The notes beneath the pieces are model-generated. The model did not search any database, was not told where the DNA came from, and saw only the letters and a program-made list of their open reading frames with translations. Below are positions 54,625-64,000 of a stretch of DNA of 64,000 nt, piece after piece. Positions within the stretch are counted from its first letter, which is position 1. Each line of letters begins with the position of its first letter. The position numbers and the translations under genes were made by a program. The stretch is from an uncultured Lachnospiraceae bacterium (lineage in GTDB: Bacteria > Bacillota > Clostridia > Lachnospirales > Lachnospiraceae): the NCBI GenBank assembly GCA_947178145.1, contig CAMWXE010000006.1, positions 27,840 through 91,839 on the forward strand. Direction: 5' to 3'.

Positions 54625-55358
54625 GTCCAACCTCCATCTAATGTTATAATCTGTCCTGTCAAGTACTCATTTCCTGTACACAAAAGCTTTACAAGCTCCG
54701 CTACTTCCTCCGGACGCCCAAGTCGGTCAGCCGGTATTTCCTGTACCAGCGTTTTCAGCTCCTCAGAATCAAAACTTTTGTTCATATCTGTGTCAATCAC
54801 CCCGCAGGCAATCGCATTCACCTGTATATTGCTAGGTCCCAGTTCCTTTGCAAGTGCGCGTGTAAATGCATTGACCCCGCCCTTTGATGCCGAGTAGGCC
54901 ACCTCCGCCGACGCGCCAACATTTCCCCACACAGAGGAAATATTGACAATCTTTCCCCGACGGCGCCTCACCATCTCTGGCACAGCGCACCTGCATGTCA
55001 AAAAGCACGCACTCAAGTTTGTATCAATTACCTCATGCCACTCCTGATAAGTCATATCCGTCAAAAGTCCTATATAGGAAATTCCGGCATTGTTTATCAG
55101 CACATCAAGACAGGAAATGTCACGAAACATTTCTATTACCTTTTCCTCATCCGAAATCGAAAATGCATAACAATTACATGTCACTCCGTACCGCTCTTGA
55201 AGTTCTTCTGCTAGGCTGTCCAGCAATTCTGTGTTATTGTGACAAGTCATATACAAATCATACCCTGATGACGCAAGCATTGACGCAATCGCTCTTCCGA
55301 TTCCCCTCGATGCCCCTGTAACCAGCGCCTTTTTTTTGTCCGTCCCATACACTATCAT
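54621..55358 (-). CDS. SDR-family oxidoreductase (FabG-like)
   Basis: A 245-residue SDR. ALVTGASRGIGRAIA is the NAD(P) motif, NNAGISYIG the structural motif, and YSASKGGVNAFTRALA holds the catalytic Tyr-Lys. It resembles 3-oxoacyl-ACP reductase, but no fatty-acid genes are nearby, so the substrate is open. The start at 55358 has AGGAGG only 3 bases upstream; a GTG six bases later is an alternative start with better spacing. Confidence 0.82.
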   Translation of the reverse strand: MIVYGTDKKKALVTGASRGIGRAIASMLASSGYDLYMTCHNNTELLDSLAEELQERYGVTCNCYAFSISDEEKVIEMFRDISCLDVLINNAGISYIGLLTDMTYQEWHEVIDTNLSACFLTCRCAVPEMVRRRRGKIVNISSVWGNVGASAEVAYSASKGGVNAFTRALAKELGPSNIQVNAIACGVIDTDMNKSFDSEELKTLVQEIPADRLGRPEEVAELVKLLCTGNEYLTGQIITLDGGWT

Positions 55359-55436
55359 CCGCCTCCTTTCCGATATTTCATACAGTGCACTGCCAAATGA
55401 AACAGCCGCAGTGAACCGCGGCTTGTCCAAAACAGA

Positions 55437-56411
55437 TTAGTCCTGTGCGACGACTTCCTTATAAAATTCAGAGTAATCTTTTCTCTTATCTTTTGTGAAC
55501 TGAATCGCAGTCCGCGGATGCTGGTTCAACAGTCCGGTCATCATGTATTGCAGATCAAATCCCCACACAATACCATCCTCTTTCAGCTTATTCATATATT
55601 TCTCAATAAACTGAATCACATAGTAATTATTGTACTTTGGATTGCGCAAAAAGCCGAGCAGCAGCTCCATCGCACAGTTTCCTGCCCCTCTGCCCATGCC
55701 AAAGTATGTGGCGTCAAGCCAGTCAACACCATCTCCGACAGCCTCTATGGTATTAGCGAATGCAAGCTGCTGGTTGTTGTGTGCATGTATGCCCAGCTGC
55801 TTCCCATATTTGCTGGCAAACTCCATGTAAGTGTCCGCTATGCGCGCAATCTGCTCTGGATACAGGGAGCCAAAGCTGTCAACGATATAAAATACATCTG
55901 CGGAAGTTTTTCCCAGAATGTCAAGTGCCACGCGCAGGTCGCTCTCCTGTCCGCTGGATATTGCCATAATGTTGCAGCTCACCTCGTAGCCCTTTTTCTT
56001 GGCATCCTCAATCATGTCTGCCGCAGCTGGTATGGTATTTAGATACGTAGCAACACGGATCAAATCAATCGGACTCTCTGAGCGGCTGACGATATCCTTC
56101 TTATAATCACATCTCCCGACATCTGCCATAACTGCGATCTTGAGATTGGTATCATTGTCCCCTACAATCTCCCGGATATCATCATCGTCGCAGAACTTCC
56201 ACTTGCCGAATTTACTCTCGTCAAACATCTCTTTTGATGCCTTATATCCCATCTCCATATAGTCTACGCCAGCCCGGATATTTGATTCGTACAAAGCCCT
56301 GACAAACTCATCCGTAAAATAAAAGTCATTCACCAGACCACCATCTCTCAACGTCGCATCCACCACTCTGATACTTGAACGATAATCCATCAAACTAACA
56401 ATCTCTTTCAT
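55437..56411 (-). CDS. Aldolase catalytic domain protein (HMGL/DRE-TIM family)
   Basis: A 324-residue DRE-TIM metallolyase. RVVDATLRDGGLVNDF holds the metal-binding motif, VDSFGSLYPEQ and LGIHAHNNQQLA carry the catalytic residues and metal His. It resembles 4-hydroxy-2-oxovalerate aldolase, usually found alone or in cell-surface carbohydrate clusters; its substrate is not known. GAGGAAA precedes the ATG. Same strand as the SDR and trxB genes, 78 bases ahead. Confidence 0.85.
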   Translation of the reverse strand: MKEIVSLMDYRSSIRVVDATLRDGGLVNDFYFTDEFVRALYESNIRAGVDYMEMGYKASKEMFDESKFGKWKFCDDDDIREIVGDNDTNLKIAVMADVGRCDYKKDIVSRSESPIDLIRVATYLNTIPAAADMIEDAKKKGYEVSCNIMAISSGQESDLRVALDILGKTSADVFYIVDSFGSLYPEQIARIADTYMEFASKYGKQLGIHAHNNQQLAFANTIEAVGDGVDWLDATYFGMGRGAGNCAMELLLGFLRNPKYNNYYVIQFIEKYMNKLKEDGIVWGFDLQYMMTGLLNQHPRTAIQFTKDKRKDYSEFYKEVVAQD

Positions 56412-57017
56412 TTTCCTCTTCTCCTACCTGTTTATTTTGTAATCTCCAACACTGGTCTCACATTGCAAAAACGCCTGCCCAATACCAGTTTTAAAAATTT
56501 TAACACTTTAAAGTGCAAAAGTCAATCCCCATCCAATCCCTTTATAACCGCAAATGATTATCTGTCTGTGGGTTTTCCATATTTTCCTGTTTGTAAATGA
56601 CTGACTATCTCAAAGAGAGATATCTCTTTGAGAACTTCAAATCGCATAAATTAAGGCTTTAGCCTTTTTGAAAATGCCCGGCAGAAAAAGGTACTAACTA
56701 CCCCTATGCGGCGTTTTTATATAAGCCCCCACACGGCATGTATTTTAGGAAAAACAAAAGGATATCTATGCAGCCGATACCCTCAATAGGTTTATGTGTC
56801 ATTATGCTATTTCTTCTTTCAATTCTTTCTTGTATTTGTAGTATGTTCCTTTTGATGTGTTATGCAAATATTCCCTCAATATAGCGTTACTTGCCTTTCT
56901 CGATAAGAGGAACAAGCGAAAATAAATAAGCCTACCTTGTCACTTGGCCGGTGAAGGTAGGCTTATAACCTAGTTGGAGGTCTACCACTTTGTGGGCGGT
57001 TGTTTCCTCTTTTGTAT
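56412..57017. other. Non-coding boundary region between chromosome and element debris
   Basis: 606 bases. It has a perfect 11-bp hairpin (TCTCAAAGAGA, 56608-56633), a small AAGGCT/AGCCTT hairpin (56653-56666), and a strong stem AAGCCTACCTT/AAGGTAGGCTT (56928-56964) with an inner TCAC/GTGA stem. The latter resembles terminators in Tn916-type elements. On the minus strand about 34 codons ending near 56808 (KGTYYKYKKELKEE) look like the end of a lost gene. Confidence 0.5.
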
Positions 57018-57381
57018 CTATAATATATCATGTTTCAGCTTTTGTTTCAAGTACAAATTACCGTTAATGTAAACCGTTAGGAAAGTAATAGACTGCTGCC
57101 TCTGTGGCTCTATAGGCTTGAAATATTCATCCGGGTTTTCTCTGGCTTCTATCAATTCCTGCCGACATTGTTCTATCCTCCGTAAAAGTTCTTCCCGACT
57201 CTCCCCCGGTTATTGCCATTACGTCATCTAAAGAGAAATATTCATGTTCATTAAATGCAGACGCAAGGCTCATCCTCAAACCGCTGTAGATAGCTTCTAA
57301 TGACAAATCATAGTTTTGTATGCCATCGTCTATAATCGGTTCTAATTCGGCTTTGGTAACGCCATATTTGCCATAATTCAC
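57018..57381 (-). pseudogene. Small Tn916/Tn1549-type element protein, frameshifted
   Basis: NYGKYGVTKAELEPIIDDG and SGLRMSLASAFNEHEYFSLDDVMAIT is a conserved small protein of Firmicute ICEs. A run of five G on the minus strand (57203-57207) shifts the frame; removing one G gives EELLRRIEQCRQELIEARENPDEYFKP and an open frame to 57018. The normal start is lost too; only a GTG at 57381 remains, in the middle of the expected protein. It is a dead copy or a sequencing slip. Confidence 0.65.
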
Positions 57382-57506
57382 AAGCTGACTGTTTGTAAGT
57401 GTGTCCTTATCCGTAATGATCTACCCCACTTTCTCTTTACCGTCCAAACAGTTCCATACACATAATTGAATATTTTTGCCATGCGTTCATATTCTGCTTG
57501 ATTCAT
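57378..57506 (-). CDS. Small hypothetical element protein
   Basis: A 42-residue frame beginning MNQAEYERMAKIFNYVYG, with a G-rich ribosome binding site upstream (AGGGGG). It overlaps the start of the small element protein by four bases. It may be a fragment of a larger element gene. Little more can be said. Confidence 0.35.
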   Translation of the reverse strand: MNQAEYERMAKIFNYVYGTVWTVKRKWGRSLRIRTHLQTVSL

Positions 57507-57565
57507 ATAAATTTTTCCCCCTAGATAAATTTACACCTGCTTAGCTTTAAAACAACGTAAATCAG

Positions 57566-58615
57566 TTACATTTTATGACCATAAATAAAAACTTCCTTAA
57601 ATAGATTGCTCCATAAATTACTATTTTTTGCAATTACGTCTGGTGTTTCCGCTTTTTCCTCCAAAACAATTGAAACTAATTGCGGGCCTAGTGCCTCCCA
57701 AACTATTTTGGGAGATTCAACCCACGAATACTTATCCTCTTTTATATCTACCAATGAACGGAAAGCGCCTAATAATGGATAAATTAATCCTTTTGGAACA
57801 AGGTACTGCAAATCGCTTTGTGAGTAAATTGACTTCCCTACAATTTCACCATCAGCGTATTTTGCATATTTACGTGTGCCATATCTTTTTCCTGCTCGAC
57901 TAGCCATAACATTAAAATTACATTCAATATCATCCCACAACTTAAAAACATCAGAAATAATAGGCGTCATATTGGAAATAATATGCTCCCTTTTATCCTT
58001 TCCCAAATTTAAAAAGCGTTTTAAGCTTGCTTCCTTTCCCGTATAGCACTGTACCGGTTGTAGTTCTGATAACCGTCCATCGTTATTCCTCATTGGATAA
58101 ATAGCTTGGTTAAACATATTTAGAACAGTAATAACTTCACGAACATCAATAGGGATAATTTGCGGATCATTATAATGCTCATTCATTTTATATGCGATCC
58201 TATTTGAAAAAGGTAATGTACTAAATGCTTTTTTAATTACTTCAAAACTGTCTTTTAATTCCTCAATAGATTTTAAATCTACTTGGACGGAGGTGTTTCG
58301 CGCAGCCGCTAATTCAACAGGCGTTTCTAAACCAGTAAAAATTTCCATGAATACATAGCGATCAGCTGAAAGTAAACCTGATTTTTGCGCTTCAAGAATT
58401 GCTCTTAATGTATGACCTCCGTCAATATTTCCATGTTTTGATGAGTCCGACAATACAATAGTCACTATTTTCTTTTGGTTATCATAATCAATACTTTCAG
58501 CAGAAAGCAAAATTCCGCGATTTAACTCGTGAAAATTTAAATTTTCCAGTAAACTATCATTTATAGCTTTTGCAACATTTGTAGTCATTTTTTGTTCACG
58601 TGGATTTGTTTCCAT
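57566..58615 (-). CDS. AIPR-family protein, 5'-truncated
   Basis: A 349-residue frame of the AIPR type (abortive phage resistance family): NRGILLSAESIDYDN and NIDGGHTLRAILEAQ match the conserved region, followed by AAARNTSVQVDLKSIEELKDSF. The open frame extends upstream of 58615 to about 58710 (AYPDPVNPSGKHIKY) without any start codon and then stops at the junction with an HTH gene, so some N-terminal residues are missing. AIPR proteins are tied to phage resistance; this copy may be inactive. Confidence 0.7.
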   Translation of the reverse strand: METNPREQKMTTNVAKAINDSLLENLNFHELNRGILLSAESIDYDNQKKIVTIVLSDSSKHGNIDGGHTLRAILEAQKSGLLSADRYVFMEIFTGLETPVELAAARNTSVQVDLKSIEELKDSFEVIKKAFSTLPFSNRIAYKMNEHYNDPQIIPIDVREVITVLNMFNQAIYPMRNNDGRLSELQPVQCYTGKEASLKRFLNLGKDKREHIISNMTPIISDVFKLWDDIECNFNVMASRAGKRYGTRKYAKYADGEIVGKSIYSQSDLQYLVPKGLIYPLLGAFRSLVDIKEDKYSWVESPKIVWEALGPQLVSIVLEEKAETPDVIAKNSNLWSNLFKEVFIYGHKM

Positions 58616-58689
58616 CCAATCTTCAATTTCTTGAGGGATGGATTTTGCTTGCGCATAACATACATATTTTATATGTTTGCCACTTGGAT

Positions 58690-58833
58690 TTACAGGATCT
58701 GGATATGCCCCTTATACATAGACAGGTATTTGATGTGTGCGGTGTAGCGCCGCAATACTGCGTCTACCGCTTCTGGCTCTCCGGCAATGGCTTTTTCGAT
58801 TACCTCAAAAGGTATCAGTTTCTTGTTCCTCAT
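58690..58833 (-). pseudogene. Tn916 ORF8-like HTH protein, 3'-truncated
   Basis: RNKKLIPFEVIEKAIAGEPEAVDAVLRRYTAHIKYLS is the start of the helix-turn-helix protein that follows the sigma factor in Tn916/Tn1549-type elements. After about residue 42 it changes to unrelated sequence, which is the 5' edge of the AIPR gene. It is thus cut by the insertion of AIPR DNA. Confidence 0.65.
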
Positions 58834-59262
58834 GTTCCAATCTCTCCCATTCTTTCCGTAACTGTGTCAGCGCGACATTTCTTCTGCGGTTTATCGAACT
58901 TCTGCAACGTCCGTACAGTCTGCCGATTGCTTCATCACGATAGCCAACGAAGTAATAAAGCAACAGGACTTCCCATTTTATTCCGGCAATCTTGATAATG
59001 CTGTTGCTAACCGTTCATCATCAACGATAACTTCCTTTCCCAATACAAGAAATACAGTCGGCTTGTCCTGCTTTTCAAAATAGCTGTCCATAGCAGACGG
59101 TTCAAAATATCGTTCTGACATCAGATAGTCGAGGGATATTTCCCGTTCTTCTTTCCGCTTCAAATCCCGCCATGCGTTGATTGCTTCATGGCGCAGGACA
59201 ATCTTACAGAACGCATGAAACGCATATTCGATATGTTCCATGAACTGTTCAGAATATCTCAT
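58805..59262 (-). pseudogene. Tn916-like sigma-70-type factor, frameshifted
   Basis: The first 94 residues (MRYSEQFMEHIEYAFHAFCK ... ATALSRLPE) end at a TAA at 58978. In the next frame WEVLLLYYFVGYRDEAIGRL and RCRSSINRRRNVALTQLRKE, the region-4 helix-turn-helix, continue to 58805. A single-base deletion near 58980 explains this. Such factors precede the HTH gene in ICEs. The copy should be non-functional unless frameshifting occurs. Confidence 0.75.
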
Positions 59263-59651
59263 TTTCTCTCACCCCCTTTCTTCCCAGCAGGGGGCTATTA
59301 CAACAAAAACCCATATAGCAGAAAGCGCATGAGTTTTGAGTAATGCGAGTTATTAAGACATACTAAATGATATGTGTGTTCATACCCATAGGCAGAATAT
59401 CCCGTTCCAAAAGACAGGATTTTTTTGATAATTCACCACAGCCAAAATTACCCATGAAATAAAAAACAGACATAGCAGTACCTCACAATACCGCCATATC
59501 CATGAAAGTTATTCTGCCATATAAAAACGGCGGCTTTGATTGTTATTTCAAAACCGCCGTTTAGCCGCTTGTATTCTATTTTGGCGCATGATGATTTTGC
59601 CGCCACACAACGGTTTTTTATTAACCGCCGGACGGCATGAAAATCTTCTTT
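59263..59651. other. Gap between element debris and the MATE gene
   Basis: 389 bases. Apart from the G-rich ribosome binding site of the sigma gene and the MATE terminator at 59525-59562, I see no gene or repeat. Confidence 0.6.
59525..59562 (-). terminator. Terminator of the AraC-GNAT/MATE unit
   Basis: AAACGGCGG...TTTGA pairs with TCAAA...CCGCCGTTT and is followed by TTTTTATATGG on the minus strand. Confidence 0.75.
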
Positions 59652-60986
59652 TTATGCGTAGTGATACTTTTCCCTGCTCTGATGAAGAAAAACCAGTGCT
59701 ACAATCATAGTGATTAACTCTGCTATTGGTACTGCAAGCCATACCCCCGTTACGCCCAAAAGATTAGGCAATGTAAGCAACAGCACTGTAATCAGTCCGA
59801 AAGTCCGCAGGAATGACAAAATTGCTGACAGCTTCCCGTTTGATAATGCCGTAAATGTGGCAGAAGTAAAAATGTTCAACCCACAAAACAGAAAACTATA
59901 GGGAAAAATCAAAAATCCGTTTCGTGCAATTTCGTAAACAGGAGTTCCCTTTTCTGCAAAAACACTAACCAATGGTGAACCAAAAATAAATGCTATTGCA
60001 AAAACAGTGACCGAAACAAAGACAATGAACCGCATACAAATTGAAAATACATTTTTTAGCTGTTTTTCGTCCTGCTTCCCATAGTTATAGCTGATAACAG
60101 GGGCTACTCCCATAGAAAAACCTATGTAAAGCGCACTTAATAAAAACTGCGTATAGATAATGATTGTGATTGCCGCAACCCCATTTTCCCCAAGCAGTTT
60201 CATCATAATGCAGTTAAAAAGGAATGTTGTAACCGCTGTTGCCACCTGACTTACCATTTCCGAAAAACCATTGGTACAGCTTTCAGCCAATACGGAAAAA
60301 TCTATGACTGGCTTCCTAAAATGCAGACTGTTTTTCTTTGTGGAAAAGAACCACAATCCAATCACCGCCGGTATCATATAGCCAATGCCCGTACCAAACG
60401 CCGCCCCCTTAATGCCCATGTGAAGCGGCACCATAAAAATATAGTCCAGTAAAATATTAGCGATTCCCGCGCTTACGCCAAGCACCATACCCATTCCGGG
60501 GCGTCCTGCTGTTACGATTAGATTTTGAAAAAGCACTTGCAGAATACTTGCGGGCGTGAATAACAGCAGAATGAAAAGGTATTCTTTGCAGTATGGAAAT
60601 AGAATACTGCTTGCTCCAAGCCCCCAGACAATCCTGTCAATAAAAACCGTCCCCAAGACTGCAATCAATACACCAAGCAAAATGCCAGCTGAAATAATCA
60701 GCGTAAAATCCTGTGCCGCCCTCTTTTGTTCTCCTGCTCCCATTTTGCACGCTACAATCGCGCTTCCTCCGGTTGCAAGCATAGTTCCAAGACCGACAAT
60801 CAGATTGATAACAGGGCAGACGATATTCAATGCCGAAAGTGCATTTGTATCTACAAATCGTGCTATAAAAATTGTGTCAACGACTGTATACAGCCCCATG
60901 AATATCATCATTAAAATTGTAGGAAATGCAAATTTCAACAATGATTTTATTGCAAAGTTCTGTGATAGTGGATTTTGGTCACTCAT
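59652..60986 (-). CDS. MATE-family efflux transporter
   Basis: A 444-residue membrane protein with 12 hydrophobic segments. GLYTVVDTIFIARFV at the N-terminus and GLGTMLATGGSAIVACKMGAGE are typical of the MATE (DinF/NorM-like) family. It exports cationic drugs with Na+ or H+. It overlaps the stop of the AraC-GNAT gene by 8 bases, so the two are translated as one unit. The start at 60986 follows GGAGG. Confidence 0.9.
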   Translation of the reverse strand: MSDQNPLSQNFAIKSLLKFAFPTILMMIFMGLYTVVDTIFIARFVDTNALSALNIVCPVINLIVGLGTMLATGGSAIVACKMGAGEQKRAAQDFTLIISAGILLGVLIAVLGTVFIDRIVWGLGASSILFPYCKEYLFILLLFTPASILQVLFQNLIVTAGRPGMGMVLGVSAGIANILLDYIFMVPLHMGIKGAAFGTGIGYMIPAVIGLWFFSTKKNSLHFRKPVIDFSVLAESCTNGFSEMVSQVATAVTTFLFNCIMMKLLGENGVAAITIIIYTQFLLSALYIGFSMGVAPVISYNYGKQDEKQLKNVFSICMRFIVFVSVTVFAIAFIFGSPLVSVFAEKGTPVYEIARNGFLIFPYSFLFCGLNIFTSATFTALSNGKLSAILSFLRTFGLITVLLLTLPNLLGVTGVWLAVPIAELITMIVALVFLHQSREKYHYA

Positions 60987-61836
60987 TGTCCTCGCCCTCC
61001 GATTTTTCTCTGTGAAGTATAAAACGCTGTGTCGGATAGCCAAATTCAATTAACAGTTCTGCTTCAGCAAAACCAAGACTTCCCCATACCTCCCGATAGC
61101 CTGTGTCTGCCTTGTCACCCTCCCGAAAAGTCGTCACGCTAATCTGTGCGGAACGTGCAAGTTCATACAATGCCTTTTCGCAAAATGCTTTCGCTATCCC
61201 TCTTTTCCGATACTGTGGGTGTACCCCAAAGAAATCAATGCTCCCCGCCACCTCGTTAAACGCCATAATCCCGATTGCCGTATCAGTGTCTTTCAAAATC
61301 AATGCACGCTTATTTTTGATATACTCCTGCAACTGTGCAAGGTATTGTTTTTCGTCCAAGTGCGGGAAACCGTCAATGACAAGGTGAACCAGTTCTATCC
61401 ATTTGGGTATATCTTCCTGTGTTGCAAAGACGATTTTATCCTGCCATTCTTTTTCCTCTAAATTTGTAGGATTTTCATTCAAGACATATCTTAGCTGCAA
61501 TGGATAAAATTCTTCTTCCGCCCTGTACCTGTTAGGGGATTTTTTATACATGGCTTTGAAAATATCCGTAAAGGACTGCTGGCTCTCATATCCGGCAGAA
61601 AGTGCAATTTCAAGGATTGGTCTGTCGGAAAGTACAAGCAGTTTTGCGGCTTCGGTCAACTGGCGGCGTTGTACATAATCGTGGATTGTCAACCCTACCG
61701 TATCTGTAAACATTCGGTGCAAATGATATTTTGAATAATGTACAGCCCCCGCAACTGTTTCCAAGTCCAGTTTTTCGTGCAGGTGGCTTTCGATATAGTC
61801 GATTGCCGCCATTACATTTTTGATATTTCCCGGCAT
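60979..61836 (-). CDS. AraC-type regulator fused to a GNAT acetyltransferase domain
   Basis: A 285-residue fusion. Residues 1-105 form an AraC helix-turn-helix domain (YSKYHLHRMFTDTVGLTIHDY, SFTDIFKAMYKKSPNRYR). Residues 130-270 form a GNAT domain (HPQYRKRGIAKAFCEKAL, the acetyl-CoA motif). It likely controls its own gene and the MATE pump, perhaps after acetylating or sensing a drug. AGGAGG precedes the ATG. Confidence 0.88.
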   Translation of the reverse strand: MPGNIKNVMAAIDYIESHLHEKLDLETVAGAVHYSKYHLHRMFTDTVGLTIHDYVQRRQLTEAAKLLVLSDRPILEIALSAGYESQQSFTDIFKAMYKKSPNRYRAEEEFYPLQLRYVLNENPTNLEEKEWQDKIVFATQEDIPKWIELVHLVIDGFPHLDEKQYLAQLQEYIKNKRALILKDTDTAIGIMAFNEVAGSIDFFGVHPQYRKRGIAKAFCEKALYELARSAQISVTTFREGDKADTGYREVWGSLGFAEAELLIEFGYPTQRFILHREKSEGEDNE

Positions 61837-61858
61837 TGCAGCTTCCTCCTTTCTTTTT

Positions 61859-61904
61859 AGTGACAGGTTAGAAATTATGATTTCTGACCTGTCACTATAT
61901 TATA
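61859..61904 (-). promoter_or_regulatory. Extended -10 promoter with a palindromic operator
   Basis: Minus-strand TGCTATAAT (extended -10, TATAAT at 61899-61904) is followed at once by a 17-bp inverted repeat AGTGACAGGTtAGAAAT (61859-61875 with 61880-61896, one mismatch, 4-base spacer). It sits over the expected transcription start, so a dimeric repressor bound here would block the AraC-GNAT/MATE unit. Confidence 0.65.
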
Positions 61905-62278
61905 GCAGGATATTTCATTCCGCTTTTCATATATCTTGCGGTTTTAAGGACAAGTATTTACCAGTATACAACAGTCTACCCCTATAAGAAAGATTTTTAG
62001 CCATTTTCTTCTGATGCATTGGCATTTCCAAAACTTCCCCGTATTAAGAAGCAAGGAAATCTTTTTGAAGAATTTTTCTCAAAACTCCGTCAAAAACGCC
62101 CTGTGTGGTGTTGTAGGTAGTGAGAGGGTTTTCAAGAGGGTTTGGGATTCTTCCCAACAAGCAAAATCTGTCCGTCAAGCAATAGGCGCGAACGGGCAGA
62201 TTTACGGAAAAGGGTACCTTTTTCCTATGCTTGCTCCGAAACTTATCATTTAGCAAATACGGAAAGGAAGGGAAAAGA
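61905..62278. other. Gap ahead of the right-hand element
   Basis: About 370 bases with two hairpins: AAATCTG-CCGT/ACGG-CAGATTT (62164-62203) and GGAAAAGGGTACCTTTTTCC (62206-62225). They may belong to an attachment or regulatory region of the element that begins at 62279. No gene is seen. Confidence 0.5.

Positions 62279-64000
<1,722 letters not shown>

Noticed and set aside
56608..56633. Perfect 11-bp hairpin as a terminator
   Set aside because: No U-tract follows on either strand, so it is only noted as structure in the gap.
56698..61985. CTACCCCTAT repeated at 56698-56707 and 61976-61985 as possible element ends
   Set aside because: Ten bases is short and flanking sequence is not shared; it could be chance.

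Overview
The window looks like a low-to-moderate GC Firmicute of the Lachnospiraceae type. The evidence is a complete butyrate pathway (thl-crt-hbd-bcd-etfB-etfA plus ptb-buk), AGGAGG-type ribosome binding sites throughout, long-form HPF, GPH/GH2/GH3 and alpha-galactoside sugar clusters, and Tn916/Tn4451-like mobile DNA. The terminal butyrate step seen here is ptb-buk; no butyryl-CoA:acetate CoA-transferase gene is in the window. No rRNA, tRNA or CRISPR array was recognised.

Layout. 0-10.7 kb: the N-terminal part of an S8 peptidase, then a minus-strand hexuronide/glycoside cluster (GH2, GPH transporter, HAD phosphatase, GH3, mannonate dehydratase, SDR mannonate oxidoreductase) with a divergent AraC regulator. 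10.8-12.1 kb: a two-gene ThrE-type exporter. 12.2-14.4 kb: ptb-buk. 14.5-22.7 kb: a minus-strand polyamine cluster holding agmatine, putrescine and spermidine genes. It has both the SpeD/SpeE aminopropyl route and the carboxyspermidine dehydrogenase/decarboxylase route, with two immunity-like genes in the middle. Upstream of speD lie a strong promoter, a structured leader with mutually exclusive pairings beside the Shine-Dalgarno sequence, a 112-bp MITE-like insertion with 9-bp target duplications, and a Uma2 gene. 23.9-30.2 kb: the butyryl-CoA operon.

31.2-50.1 kb is interpreted as an inserted island of about 18.9 kb. An M23 peptidase gene is split into an N-terminal half (50646 to about 50140) and a C-terminal half (31216 to 30674), on the same strand, in the right order, and rejoinable in frame at a shared TGAT. 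The island carries a MotA/OmpA (ZorAB-like) pair, three tandem large serine recombinases with a small partner gene, an HPr-like protein without the active-site histidine, and an alpha-galactoside utilisation locus (GH36, ABC permeases, binding protein, YesMN-like two-component system, GH13).

50.8-56.4 kb is ordinary chromosome (hpf, an NlpC/P60 wall hydrolase, trxB, an SDR and an aldolase-like gene). 56.4-64 kb is mobile-element debris: a frameshifted Tn916-like sigma factor, a truncated HTH protein joined to a 5'-truncated AIPR gene, a frameshifted small element protein, an AraC-GNAT/MATE efflux pair with a palindromic operator, and the start of another element (TnpW-like gene plus a serine recombinase with a late frameshift that runs off the window).

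How the genes work together: glycosides and uronides are taken up and hydrolysed, uronates enter the mannonate route, and carbon can leave as butyrate. Arginine can be turned into spermidine by two parallel terminal routes.
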